From: Thermococcus sp.
Lineage (GTDB): Archaea; Methanobacteriota_B; Thermococci; Thermococcales; Thermococcaceae
Reading direction: 5' to 3'
Length of the DNA: 64,000 nucleotides
Assembly: GCF_027011145.1 (NCBI RefSeq)
Contig: NZ_JALVAO010000050.1
Span: 1-64,000 of the forward strand
The notes beneath the pieces were generated by a model. That model was not told the DNA's origin, ran no database searches, and saw only the letters and a program-made list of their open reading frames with translations. A program made the translations under genes and the position numbers. Positions 16,768 through 25,180 of the stretch are shown one piece after another (within the stretch, counting starts at the first letter, position 1; each line of letters starts with the position of its first letter).

Positions 16768-17645
16768 GCGAATTACCCAAGGATATTATGATGCCCGACG
16801 ATAACCCGTACGCCCTCCACAGGGTTAAGGTTCTGAAGGTCTACCAGCTCACGGAAAAGGAAAAGCTCTTCCTTTTCCGCTTTGAGGACCCGAAGATAGC
16901 CGAGAAGTGGACCTTCAGGCCGGGCCAGTTCGTCCAGCTGACCATTCCCGGCGTTGGAGAGGTGCCGATAAGCATCTGCTCCTCGCCGATGAGAAGGGGC
17001 TTCTTTGAGCTGTGCATCAGAAAGGCGGGAAGGGTGACAACTGTAGTCCACAGGCTTAAGCCCGGAGATACGGTTCTCGTTCGCGGTCCCTACGGCAACG
17101 GCTTCCCTGTTGATGAGTGGGAGGGCATGGATTTACTCCTCATCGCCGCTGGACTGGGAACGGCCCCGCTGAGGAGCGTTTTCCTTTACGCGATGGACAA
17201 CCGCTGGAAGTACGGCAACATAACGTTCATCAATACTGCCCGCTACGGTAAAGACCTGCTCTTTTACAAGGAGCTTGAGGCAATGAAGGACCTAGCGGAA
17301 GCTGAGAACGTCAAAATAATCCAGAGCGTAACCAGAGACCCGGACTGGCCAGGGAGACACGGCAGGCCCCAGAAGTTTATCCCAGAGGCAAACACCGACC
17401 CCAAGAAGACGGCCATAGCCATCTGCGGTCCCCCGAGGATGTACAAGTCAGTCTTCGAGGCCCTCATAGAATACGGTTACAAGCCAGAGAACATCTACGT
17501 AACCCTGGAGAGGAAGATGAAGTGCGGAATCGGAAAATGTGGTCACTGCGTTGCCGGAACGAGCACGAGCTGGAAGTACATTTGCAAAGACGGGCCGGTT
17601 TTCGGCTACTTTGATATAGTTTCAACACCCGGGTTGCTCGACTGA
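16764..17645 (+). CDS. hydG: Sulfhydrogenase I gamma subunit, FAD/NADP(H) reductase
   Basis: Flavin subunit connecting the hydrogenase to NADP(H). 293 residues: ferredoxin-NADP reductase fold with [13 protein letters not shown] (FAD barrel), [16 protein letters not shown] (nucleotide-binding loop), [12 protein letters not shown], and a C-terminal 2Fe-2S site with [13 protein letters not shown] and a last Cys in [12 protein letters not shown] overlaps the hydB stop (ATGA), so translation is coupled. Confidence 0.96.
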   Translation: MSELPKDIMMPDDNPYALHRVKVLKVYQLTEKEKLFLFRFEDPKIAEKWTFRPGQFVQLTIPGVGEVPISICSSPMRRGFFELCIRKAGRVTTVVHRLKPGDTVLVRGPYGNGFPVDEWEGMDLLLIAAGLGTAPLRSVFLYAMDNRWKYGNITFINTARYGKDLLFYKELEAMKDLAEAENVKIIQSVTRDPDWPGRHGRPQKFIPEANTDPKKTAIAICGPPRMYKSVFEALIEYGYKPENIYVTLERKMKCGIGKCGHCVAGTSTSWKYICKDGPVFGYFDIVSTPGLLD

Positions 17646-17655
17646 GGTGATGGGA

Positions 17656-18450
17656 ATGGAGGAGAAAAAAATCCGCATCGGGTTTTACGCTCTAACCTCA
17701 TGCTACGGCTGTCAGCTCCAGTTAGCTATGATGGACGAGCTCCTACAACTCATTCCAAACGCTGAAATCGTATGCTGGTACATGCTCGAGAGGAACAGCG
17801 TCGAGGATGAGCCGGTTGACATAGCCTTTATCGAAGGAAGCGTCTCTACGGAGGAAGAAGTTGAACTCGTTAAGAAAATCCGCGAGAACGCGAAGATAGT
17901 GGTGGCCGTCGGTTCCTGTGCCGTTCAGGGCGGTGTCCAGAGCTGGGAAAAGGATAAGCCACTTGAGGAGCTCTGGAAGACGGTTTACAGCGATGCCAAG
18001 GTCAAGTTCCAGCCCAAGATGGCCGAGCCAGTCTCGAAGTACATCAAGGTGGACTACAACATCTACGGCTGTCCACCGGAGAAGAGGGACTTCCTCTACG
18101 CCCTCGGGACGTTCCTAATAGGTTCCTGGCCGGAGGACATAGATTATCCAGTCTGCCTTGAGTGCAGGCTGAACGGAAATCCGTGCGTGCTTCTGGAGAA
18201 GGGTGAGCCCTGCCTCGGCCCGATAACGAGGGCCGGGTGTAACGCCCGCTGTCCTGCTTATGGTATAGCGTGCATCGGTTGCAGGGGCGCGATAGGCTAC
18301 GACGTTGCCTGGTTCGACTCGCTCGCGAGGGTCTTCAAGGAGAAGGGTCTGACCAAGGAGGAAATCCTGGAGAGAATGAAGATTTTCAACGCCCACAATC
18401 CAAAGGTCGAGGAAATGGTCAACAAGATATTCGAGGGGGTGAAAGAATGA
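17656..18450 (+). CDS. hydD: Sulfhydrogenase I delta subunit, NiFe small subunit
   Basis: Small electron-transfer subunit next to the NiFe site. 264 residues; Cys16 and Cys19 (SCYGCQ) with later Cys in VGSCAVQGG and YGCPPEK bind the proximal 4Fe-4S cluster, and further Cys ([31 protein letters not shown]) bind the other clusters. Start at 17656 follows GAGGTGAT. Ends in an ATGA overlap with hydA. Confidence 0.96.
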   Translation: MEEKKIRIGFYALTSCYGCQLQLAMMDELLQLIPNAEIVCWYMLERNSVEDEPVDIAFIEGSVSTEEEVELVKKIRENAKIVVAVGSCAVQGGVQSWEKDKPLEELWKTVYSDAKVKFQPKMAEPVSKYIKVDYNIYGCPPEKRDFLYALGTFLIGSWPEDIDYPVCLECRLNGNPCVLLEKGEPCLGPITRAGCNARCPAYGIACIGCRGAIGYDVAWFDSLARVFKEKGLTKEEILERMKIFNAHNPKVEEMVNKIFEGVKE

Positions 18451-19733
18451 GCAGGGTTTACCTCCCAATCACCGTTGACCACATAGCGAGAGTGGAAGGC
18501 AAAGGCGGGGTTGAGATTGTAGTTGGCGACGATGGCGTCAAGGAGGTCAAGCTCAACATCATCGAAGGGCCGAGGTTTTTCGAGGCCATAACCATAGGCA
18601 AAAAACTCGAGGAGGCCCTGGCCGTTTACCCGAGGATATGCTCCTTCTGTTCGGCGGCGCACAAACTGACCGCGGTGGAAGCGGCGGAGAAGGCGATAGG
18701 ATTCACCCCGCGCGAGGAGATTCAGGCCCTAAGGGAGGTCCTCTACATAGGCGATATGATAGAGAGCCACGCTCTCCACCTCTACCTTCTCGTTCTGCCC
18801 GACTACCTCGGCTACTCCGGGCCACTCCACATGGTTGAGGAATACAGGAAGGAGATAGGAATAGCACTCGACCTCAAAAACCTCGGGAGCTGGATTATGG
18901 ATGAGCTGGGAGCGAGGGCCATACACCAGGAGAACGTCATCCTGGGTGGCTTCGGAAAGCTTCCCGGCAAAAGCGTTCTTGAGAAAATGAAGGAGCGCCT
19001 GAAGGAAGCCTTACCCAAAGCGGAATACACCTTTGAGATCTTTACTAAGCTTGAACAGTACGAGGAAGTTGAGGGGCCGATAACCCACTTGGCGGTAAAA
19101 CCGAGGGGTAACGCCTACGGAATCTACGGGGACTACATAAAGGCCAGCGACGGCAACGAGTTCCCGAGTGAAGAGTATAAGGAGCACATAAAGGAGTTCG
19201 TCGTTGAACACAGCTTTGCGAAGCACTCCCACTACCATGGGAAGCCCTTCATGGTCGGAGCCATATCGCGCGTCGTCAACAACTCAAGACTCCTCTACGG
19301 GAAGGCCAAAGAACTCTACGAGGACCACAAAGAGTTGCTCAGGCCAACGAACCCCTTCGCCAACAACCTTGCTCAGGCCCTCGAGCTCGTCTACTTCATC
19401 GAGCGTGGAATCGACCTCATCGATGATGCCCTCGCCAAATGGCCCTTCAGAGCCAAAGACGAGGTAAAGATTAAGGACGGCTTTGGCGTCTCTACCACGG
19501 AAGCACCGCGTGGAATACTCGTCTACGCCCTTGAAGTCAAGGACAGAAGGGTGGCTTACGCTGACATAATAACGCCGACGGCCTTCAACCTGGCGATGAT
19601 GGAGGAGCACGTCAGGATGATGGCAGAGAAGCACTACAACGATGACCCGGAGAGGCTGAAGCTTTTGGCCGAGATGGTGGTGAGAGCCTACGACCCGTGC
19701 ATCTCCTGTTCAGTGCACGTGGCGAGGCTCTGA
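18447..19733 (+). CDS. hydA: Sulfhydrogenase I alpha subunit, NiFe catalytic large subunit
   Basis: Catalytic subunit that oxidises or forms H2. 428 residues. The Ni-Fe ligands are complete: RICSFC (Cys65, Cys68) and DPCISC (Cys418, Cys421). The protein ends VHVARL; a short tail after the last cysteine pair fits removal by a maturation protease, a likely candidate being encoded 1.5 kb downstream. Start is the ATGA overlap with hydD; the frame stays open upstream but that region is coding for hydD. Confidence 0.97.
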   Translation: MSRVYLPITVDHIARVEGKGGVEIVVGDDGVKEVKLNIIEGPRFFEAITIGKKLEEALAVYPRICSFCSAAHKLTAVEAAEKAIGFTPREEIQALREVLYIGDMIESHALHLYLLVLPDYLGYSGPLHMVEEYRKEIGIALDLKNLGSWIMDELGARAIHQENVILGGFGKLPGKSVLEKMKERLKEALPKAEYTFEIFTKLEQYEEVEGPITHLAVKPRGNAYGIYGDYIKASDGNEFPSEEYKEHIKEFVVEHSFAKHSHYHGKPFMVGAISRVVNNSRLLYGKAKELYEDHKELLRPTNPFANNLAQALELVYFIERGIDLIDDALAKWPFRAKDEVKIKDGFGVSTTEAPRGILVYALEVKDRRVAYADIITPTAFNLAMMEEHVRMMAEKHYNDDPERLKLLAEMVVRAYDPCISCSVHVARL

Positions 19734-19782
19734 CCTCTCAACTTTTTTAAGGTCTTTAAACTAACTAAAACCGGGGAGAGAG

Positions 19783-19998
19783 ATGGGGGAGGTTGTTATT
19801 CAAGTCGTCGTTCCCGATGGCTACGAGGAGGCCTTTAAAAAAGAGGTTGAGGAGATGGCCAAATACCTTCGAAACAGGGAGAGGCTAAAGAAAAAGATGG
19901 AAAAGCTCTTTGGAATGCTAAAAACCGACAAAACGTGGAAGGAAATGAAGAGGGAGATGTATGAAGGGCGTCTTGCTCGATACCTCGATTCTCCTTGA
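19783..19998 (+). CDS. vapB: VapB-like antitoxin
   Basis: 71 residues, charged and helical after a short N-terminal strand (EVVIQVVVPDGYEEAF). Its last 38 bases overlap a PIN-domain gene, the classical antitoxin-toxin arrangement. The helical C-terminus (KTWKEMKREMYEGRLARY) would wrap the toxin. TATA-like cttttttaagg at 19742-19752. Confidence 0.8.
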   Translation: MGEVVIQVVVPDGYEEAFKKEVEEMAKYLRNRERLKKKMEKLFGMLKTDKTWKEMKREMYEGRLARYLDSP

Positions 19999-20392
19999 GC
20001 ACTTCAAAGGAAATCCCAAGGCCAGAAACGTTCTCCTGAGTTTAATGGAGTCCGATGTAGTTCTCTTCATTAACCCTATAATCTTCAGTGAGGTCGTTTA
20101 TCTGCTTCTCGGCTTCTATTCCGATGTATCTCCAAGAAGCCTGAAGGGAAAGCCTGAAAAGCTACCTGAGGAGCTTGACCTCGTTTTTGAAGTCCTTGAA
20201 GAATACGCCTTTGTGGAACTTGGAGAGAAAACTTCTCTGATAGCTAGAGACCTCATTAGGAAATACGCCATGCTCCCGAACGACGCCTTAATCCTAGCGA
20301 CCTGCATAGAGCACGGCTTCTCCTTGGCGACGCTCGATGAGGATTTTAAAATCCCAGCGAAAGAAGAGGGAATTCAGTTGCTGGGCGTATGA
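19961..20392 (+). CDS. vapC: VapC-type PIN ribonuclease toxin
   Basis: 143 residues with PIN-domain acidic residues in LLDTSILLEHF (Asp7), the SEVVYLLLG region, LPNDALILAT and LATLDEDF. PIN toxins cut tRNA or rRNA and stop translation until bound by their antitoxin. Partner of the overlapping upstream gene. The pair sits right after the hydrogenase operon but has no evident link with it. Confidence 0.9.
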   Translation: MKGVLLDTSILLEHFKGNPKARNVLLSLMESDVVLFINPIIFSEVVYLLLGFYSDVSPRSLKGKPEKLPEELDLVFEVLEEYAFVELGEKTSLIARDLIRKYAMLPNDALILATCIEHGFSLATLDEDFKIPAKEEGIQLLGV

Positions 20393-20410
20393 ATAAAAAG
20401 AAAGGGAAAG

Positions 20411-21151
20411 TCAACCGCTCATTCTCTCGCAGGGGAAGTAAACCTTGCCAACGAAGCCCTCTCCTGTGGGTCCAACGATGTAAACGTCCCCTATTGAGTA
20501 CCTGTAAACGATAACCATGTTCCCACTCTTGGATTTACATATACCGGGCAGAACATACGTTCCGTTTATGAATTCAACTTGGGGAGCATTGGCAATCTGG
20601 ATTGGCTCGTGGAACTTCATGGTAATGTTGAACGTCTCGTTCCACAGGGTTATTCTTTTCACGGACACGAGAAGGGGCCTCACAAGGTAATTGGCTCCGT
20701 ACTTCTCGACCTCATAGTTGACGGTCATATCAACGGTTTTGTTGGGGACTCCCGAAACCCTAATGTTCAGAAGAACAATGGAGCCGTTGATAAGAAAAGC
20801 TGTTAGTGAAAGAGGATCGCGGGACTCGTTGTACTCATAAACTGGAATCATGTATGTGGGAACCATATAAACATCGTTTGAGAGCCTGAATGTTGAAAGG
20901 TTGTAAACAGGCCCCCCGGCCTTTATGAATATCACCGGATATGAGTAGTGAACGACTATGTGACGGTAGCCTGTGAAATTGGCCGTGACGTTAACCGTTA
21001 CGGCAGTTACGTTGATGGGGACTTTAAACGGAACCTCTGTAACGTTGAGGGAAAAGCTCTGAGAAGCCGATGAATTTCTTCCAACCTGCACGAGGCATCC
21101 AGCCGAAAAAACCGCCAGGATGAGAACAAGGACCATAATCTTCTTTGCCAT
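20411..21151 (-). CDS. Secreted lipoprotein, unknown function
   Basis: 246 residues. A lipobox FSAGC follows a hydrophobic signal peptide, then a beta-rich extracellular domain with many N-glycosylation sequons (NVT, NFT, NLS, NES, NGS, NKT, NET, NIT, NGT). No motif identifies a function. Start at 21151 follows GAGGGATG. Divergently arranged with the hydrogenase maturation protease across a region with a palindrome. Confidence 0.75.
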   Translation of the reverse strand: MAKKIMVLVLILAVFSAGCLVQVGRNSSASQSFSLNVTEVPFKVPINVTAVTVNVTANFTGYRHIVVHYSYPVIFIKAGGPVYNLSTFRLSNDVYMVPTYMIPVYEYNESRDPLSLTAFLINGSIVLLNIRVSGVPNKTVDMTVNYEVEKYGANYLVRPLLVSVKRITLWNETFNITMKFHEPIQIANAPQVEFINGTYVLPGICKSKSGNMVIVYRYSIGDVYIVGPTGEGFVGKVYFPCERMSG

Positions 21152-21188
21152 AGGAACATCCCTCACATGTTTCTTTGATACTATTATG

Positions 21189-21203
21189 ACAACTGTCAGT
21201 TGT
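21189..21203 (+). promoter_or_regulatory. Palindrome abutting the TATA box of the hydrogenase protease gene
   Basis: acaactgtcagttgt, a 7-bp inverted repeat around one base, directly followed by tatataaggg (TATA). It contains AACn5GTT, the outer part of the SurR extended motif, but lacks the flanking GTT/AAC trio, so binding by SurR is uncertain. Placed to control either divergent gene. Confidence 0.5.
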
Positions 21204-21263
21204 ATATATAAGGGTTTTGGTAAAACTTCATAAACATCGGGGGGAACTCAATTGGGGGAGTAT

Positions 21264-21737
21264 ATGAGAACACTAATTCTCGCCCTCGGAAACGAACTCA
21301 TGAGGGACGATGGAGTTGGACTTAAAGTTGGCAGAGTTCTCAAGGAGATGGGCTACAACGTTCTCGAAGCTGGAACCGACGTCTTCCTCCTGGCCAACCA
21401 CTACAAAGGAGAGGATAGGATTGTTATAGTTGATGCAATACTCAGCGATAAGCTTGAAGCGGGTGAAATAGTTCATCTGAGGGGGGAGGAAGTTTTTGAA
21501 AAACTAAAGGCAGAGATAAGGAGTGCTCACTTCATGGGTGCGATAGACGGCTTGAAACTCCTAATGGCAATGGACGAGCGCCTTGCCAAAGCGGACATCC
21601 ATTTCGTGGGTGTTGTTGTCAGGGAGATAGACCTTGGGATGGAGCTGAGCGATGAAGTCAAGGACGCCATTCCGAGGGTCGTTGAGCTTATCGAACGCCT
21701 CTCTAGGGACAGTAAAACCCCAAAAGGACATCCTTAA
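21264..21737 (+). CDS. Hydrogenase maturation protease (HyaD/HycI family)
   Basis: 157 residues. Removes the C-terminal peptide of a NiFe large subunit after metal insertion. The start of the protein, LALGNELMRDDGVGLKVG, holds the nickel-sensing Glu and Asp of the family (GNxLxxDDGxG), with the second acidic region VIVDAILSD and the His in SAHFMGA. ATG 21264 follows GGGGGAG. Location close to hydBGDA suggests HydA as substrate, but other hydrogenases may be served. Confidence 0.92.
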   Translation: MRTLILALGNELMRDDGVGLKVGRVLKEMGYNVLEAGTDVFLLANHYKGEDRIVIVDAILSDKLEAGEIVHLRGEEVFEKLKAEIRSAHFMGAIDGLKLLMAMDERLAKADIHFVGVVVREIDLGMELSDEVKDAIPRVVELIERLSRDSKTPKGHP

Positions 21738-21772
21738 ATACAATGTGAGTATAGATAAAATGAGGGATGTTT

Positions 21773-22759
21773 ATGGAGGCCTATAAGTGCGAACGCTGTG
21801 GGGCGCCCCTTGAGGTGACCCCCGAGACAATCGTTGCCGTCTGTCCGTACTGCGGTTTTCCGAACCACATCACCGGAAACCTCAGGACTGAGGACATGTT
21901 CATCGTTCCCTCGATGAACAAAAACCAGATAGCGGAGGCGTTCTGGCGAACCGTTGAGAAGGACTTTGACCTCAGGCGAATTAAGGACTCCATTCAGGTA
22001 GTGGAAATCGAAGGCCACTACGCCCCCTACTGGGTTGGGAACGTTCACGTCGAGGGAGACGTTGAGTATACGGTTCTTGAGGAGGAGTGCCATACCTACA
22101 CCGACAGCGACGGGAACACAGAGACCAGATGTCACACCGTCGAGAAGCACTATCACGACTACGTTGATGAGACGCTCCACCTGATAGGGCCCGCCAGGAG
22201 GCAGGTGGCGAGCTTCGGTGTTGACGACATCATAAAGCACTACTCCAGAACGAATCCAGAGGAGAAGCGCCTGCTCGACCTTGACGAGGGCCAGTGGGAG
22301 AGGCTCAAGCTTGAGATACTAAACACCGAGATGGACGAGGAACAGGCAAAGCTGATGATGAGGGAAGACGCTATAGACGTCATAAGGAACCGCTATTCCG
22401 CGAAAGCTGACAAGATAGACTGGTTCGATGTGAAAGCCGAGGAACCGAAGTACACGCGCCTCGTGCTCCTGCCGATGTGGACTGTCTATTACAAGTTCGA
22501 GAACTCGATATACCATTCGGTCTTCGCGGGCTGGGACGGAAAGAGGGTGGCATCAACCGAACCCATGTCCACCCTGAGGAGGGCCGAGTACCTCGGCGGT
22601 GTAGTGCTTGGACTTCTCATCGGGGCCTTTGGAGTCGCCTACGGAGCGGGAGTGAACGACCTGGGCATAGGGGCCTTCTCCCTCGGAATAGGCTCGGTCT
22701 TAAGCGGTTACTTCGGCCTTAGAGTCCTCGAAGGCCAGCGCGTCGAGAGGGGTGGTTGA
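21773..22759 (+). CDS. Zinc-ribbon membrane protein, first gene of SPFH cluster
   Basis: 328 residues. An N-terminal zinc ribbon (CERC at 6-9, CPYC at 24-27) leads into a long soluble part with a His/Cys-rich stretch (EECHTYTDSDGN, RCHTVEKHYHDY) and ends with two hydrophobic segments around 275-315. The layout resembles YdjG of Bacillus subtilis, a zinc-ribbon membrane protein encoded with PspA and an SPFH protein. TATA-like ccttaaatac at 21731; start 21773 follows GAGGGA. Function not known. Confidence 0.75.
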   Translation: MEAYKCERCGAPLEVTPETIVAVCPYCGFPNHITGNLRTEDMFIVPSMNKNQIAEAFWRTVEKDFDLRRIKDSIQVVEIEGHYAPYWVGNVHVEGDVEYTVLEEECHTYTDSDGNTETRCHTVEKHYHDYVDETLHLIGPARRQVASFGVDDIIKHYSRTNPEEKRLLDLDEGQWERLKLEILNTEMDEEQAKLMMREDAIDVIRNRYSAKADKIDWFDVKAEEPKYTRLVLLPMWTVYYKFENSIYHSVFAGWDGKRVASTEPMSTLRRAEYLGGVVLGLLIGAFGVAYGAGVNDLGIGAFSLGIGSVLSGYFGLRVLEGQRVERGG

Positions 22760-22760
22760 A

Positions 22761-23657
22761 GTGGAAGTCACCTGTCCCACCTGCTCGGCCAAGTTTAAAG
22801 TTCCCGACACCGTTGAAGTGGCAACCTGTCCCTACTGCGGAACGACGTTTCACGTTCATACCAAAGAGACCGGTGAACACTTCTTCTTCCCGCCGATGAA
22901 AAAAGACGCAGGTGGAGTTCTCCTCAAGTTCCTCTCAAGGCAGTATGGTGCCCCGGCTGACATAACAGGGGCGAAGATAACCAAAAAGGAACTTCACTGG
23001 GTCCCGGTTTACTTCTTCTACCTCCACGGGAGGAGCAGAAGATGGGGGAGCGTTGAGGAAGTCCAGTTCATGGGGATTCCGGCAGGTTCTCCCTTCGAGA
23101 GCCTCCTTCAGGGCTATCCCTTCCCGATTAGGGGGAAGGTCTTCTTCAGCGAGGACATTGTGAAGAAAGGCCGCTACTACGAGCCCGAGGTGTCGAGGGA
23201 GGAGGCGGAGGAGCTGGCTAGGGTAGCTTTGATAAACGCCCTGAAGGGCGAAGGAAGTCAGGAGGATAAAGACATAAGCGAGGAGGAACTTGAGCTCGAG
23301 GTTCGCTACCTCGGTTTGGTTCATTACCCCCTCTGGGAGCTCCGCTACGAGTATGGGGGCAACGAATACTGGGGCTACGTTGACGGAACCGATGGGAGGG
23401 TTATCTCAGCTGAATACCCGCTGGAGAGCGAGGCCAGGAAGAAGGCCACCGCCCTGGCGATGGGCGTCGTTGGAGCGGGTGCGGTTCTGGGTGTAATAGC
23501 CTCGGCCATCTTTGGAACTCCATGGGGAATTCTCGGTGGGATTGTCCCGGGCATTGCCGGGGCCTGGGGGATAGGCTCAAAGGGCGCCGTGAAGAAGAGA
23601 ATAGTGAGCGGTGTCATGAAGGGTCGCTCCGGAAACCTTTACTTCCAGCCGATTTGA
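22761..23657 (+). CDS. Second zinc-ribbon membrane protein of SPFH cluster
   Basis: 298 residues with the same plan as the preceding gene: zinc ribbon (CPTC and CPYCG in the first 30 residues), a soluble middle with LHWVPVYFFYLHG and LVHYPLWELRYEY, and two glycine-rich hydrophobic helices near 240-280. The WVPVYFFYLHG and HYPLWELRYEY segments echo the YAPYWVG and LLPMWTVYYKF segments of the upstream protein, so the two are probably paralogues. I chose GTG 22761, after GAGGGGTGG; a GTG at 22752 is possible. Confidence 0.72.
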   Translation: MEVTCPTCSAKFKVPDTVEVATCPYCGTTFHVHTKETGEHFFFPPMKKDAGGVLLKFLSRQYGAPADITGAKITKKELHWVPVYFFYLHGRSRRWGSVEEVQFMGIPAGSPFESLLQGYPFPIRGKVFFSEDIVKKGRYYEPEVSREEAEELARVALINALKGEGSQEDKDISEEELELEVRYLGLVHYPLWELRYEYGGNEYWGYVDGTDGRVISAEYPLESEARKKATALAMGVVGAGAVLGVIASAIFGTPWGILGGIVPGIAGAWGIGSKGAVKKRIVSGVMKGRSGNLYFQPI

Positions 23658-23666
23658 GGTGATAAC

Positions 23667-24161
23667 ATGGGGAAGGAGACCTCAATAGTTGAGAAGCTTG
23701 AGCTCGTGATTCCCGGTTTCCACGGATACAAGAAGAAGGAACTTTTGAGGGAAGACGACAGGCTAATCAGGGGCAAGGTCGCGGAGATACTCGGCCAGGC
23801 CAAGAGGGAAATGGAGAGGGCACTTCAAAGGTGCGCGATGGTGAACTGCCAGCAACTTATGGCCATTGAGAACCTAAGGAAGAAGCTCATGATGCTTGAG
23901 AGCAGGGTCAGACATGCGGAGGCAGGCTACCGCGGTTACTTCGACAGGATTAAGTTCAGGGAGGAGGAGATAAAGAGGCTCATAGAGTACGATGCCAAGA
24001 TGATTGAGCTGGCCGAGGAGATACTCAACGAGGCCAAGAACCTGAACGCGCAGGTTGCAAATCCCCAATCCCTTGGAATGGCGGTGCTGAACCTCGATGA
24101 CAAACTCGTTAACTTTGAAGAGGTTTTGAGCCAGAGGATGAGCTTCGCGGTGGGTGAGTGA
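23667..24161 (+). CDS. Helical coiled-coil protein of SPFH cluster
   Basis: 164 residues, almost all helix. After VIPGFHGYKKKELLREDDRL there are long charged heptad-like helices. In size and position it could be the structural counterpart of PspA (an ESCRT-III-like protein) in the comparable Bacillus operon, but I see no sequence proof of the PspA fold. It is preceded by GAGGTGAT and is followed by the SPFH gene with only one base between stop and start. Confidence 0.7.
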   Translation: MGKETSIVEKLELVIPGFHGYKKKELLREDDRLIRGKVAEILGQAKREMERALQRCAMVNCQQLMAIENLRKKLMMLESRVRHAEAGYRGYFDRIKFREEEIKRLIEYDAKMIELAEEILNEAKNLNAQVANPQSLGMAVLNLDDKLVNFEEVLSQRMSFAVGE

Positions 24162-24162
24162 G

Positions 24163-25134
24163 ATGGTTCAGGTGATAGAATGGGTCAATCCCGGGGAAGA
24201 CGAGATAATCTGGCGCTATCCAAATGAGGTCATAAAGTGGGGCGCCCAGCTGATAGTCCACGAGTACGAGGTAGCGGTCTTCATGCGCGACGGAAAAATC
24301 TACGATGTCCTCGGCCCGGGAAGGCACACCCTAACGACGCAGAACCTGCCACTCCTCTACAAGCTCGTCGGAGGAAGCAACAGCCCATTCAAGGCCACGA
24401 TAATTTTCGTCAGCACCAAACAGTTTCAGGGACGCTACGGAGGAGAAACGCAGACGAGGGAACTGGCTCCGGTCAAGTACTACGGCGTCTACTGGTTCAA
24501 GGTTGCCGACCCGGTTCTCTTCATAACCGAGGTGGTCGGGGGGCAGAGCCTCTACGACGCTCAGGACGTTACAAAGTTCATTCGCGCTTATTTCAACGAA
24601 GGCATGATGAAGCACCTTTCCACTTACTCGATAGTTGACCTCTTCCAGAACCTCGACATGGTGAGCACTCAGGTTAAGGTAAAGCTGATGGAGGACTTCA
24701 GAAGGCTTGGCCTTGAGCTGGTTGATGTAAAGATTGAGGGCGTCAACACCACCGACGAGTGGCGTCAGAGGCTCTTCTGGCTCATGCAGACGGGCAACGC
24801 TCAGGCAGTGATGCAGATGGACACGGTAAAGCAAGTCGCTGCTGAACTCGGAAAGAGCCCCGGAGCTGGGGTGGGAACCGGAATGGTCCTGGTTCCCCAG
24901 CTCTTCCAGCAACCGGCCCAGCCCTATGCTGGAACACCCGCGGGGCCACAGCAACCCGTTGCTCCAGCGATGCAACAAGGCCAGCAGGAAATCTGCCCGT
25001 ACTGTGGCAAGCCGATTCCACCAGGGGCGCGCTTCTGTCCCTACTGCGGGCACGAAATCAAGCGCTGTCCCAACGGCCACATAGTTCCAGAAGGGGCGAA
25101 GTTCTGTCCCGTCTGCGGGGCGAAGATTGAGTAA
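24163..25134 (+). CDS. SPFH-domain protein with C-terminal zinc ribbons (YdjI-like)
   Basis: 323 residues. The first 215 are an SPFH/band-7-like domain of the virion-core/YdjI type (VIEWVNPGEDEIIWRYPNE, FMRDGKIYDVLGPGRHTL). A Gln/Pro-rich linker (about 240-280) leads to two zinc ribbons: CPYCGKPIPPGARFCPYCG and a second with one Cys replaced by a CPNGH element before CPVCG. No TM helix is seen, so membrane contact would come from the SPFH part or its partners. Last gene of the four-gene set; ends before a convergent peptidase. Confidence 0.82.
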   Translation: MVQVIEWVNPGEDEIIWRYPNEVIKWGAQLIVHEYEVAVFMRDGKIYDVLGPGRHTLTTQNLPLLYKLVGGSNSPFKATIIFVSTKQFQGRYGGETQTRELAPVKYYGVYWFKVADPVLFITEVVGGQSLYDAQDVTKFIRAYFNEGMMKHLSTYSIVDLFQNLDMVSTQVKVKLMEDFRRLGLELVDVKIEGVNTTDEWRQRLFWLMQTGNAQAVMQMDTVKQVAAELGKSPGAGVGTGMVLVPQLFQQPAQPYAGTPAGPQQPVAPAMQQGQQEICPYCGKPIPPGARFCPYCGHEIKRCPNGHIVPEGAKFCPVCGAKIE

Positions 25135-25180
25135 TCCCCTTTCCACTTTTCCTGCCCTAAAAGGAGTTAAAAGGGAAAGT

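Noticed and set aside
18270-18446. Long N-terminal extension of HydA
   Set aside because: This DNA codes for the end of HydD in another frame; HydA family members start at the ATGA overlap.
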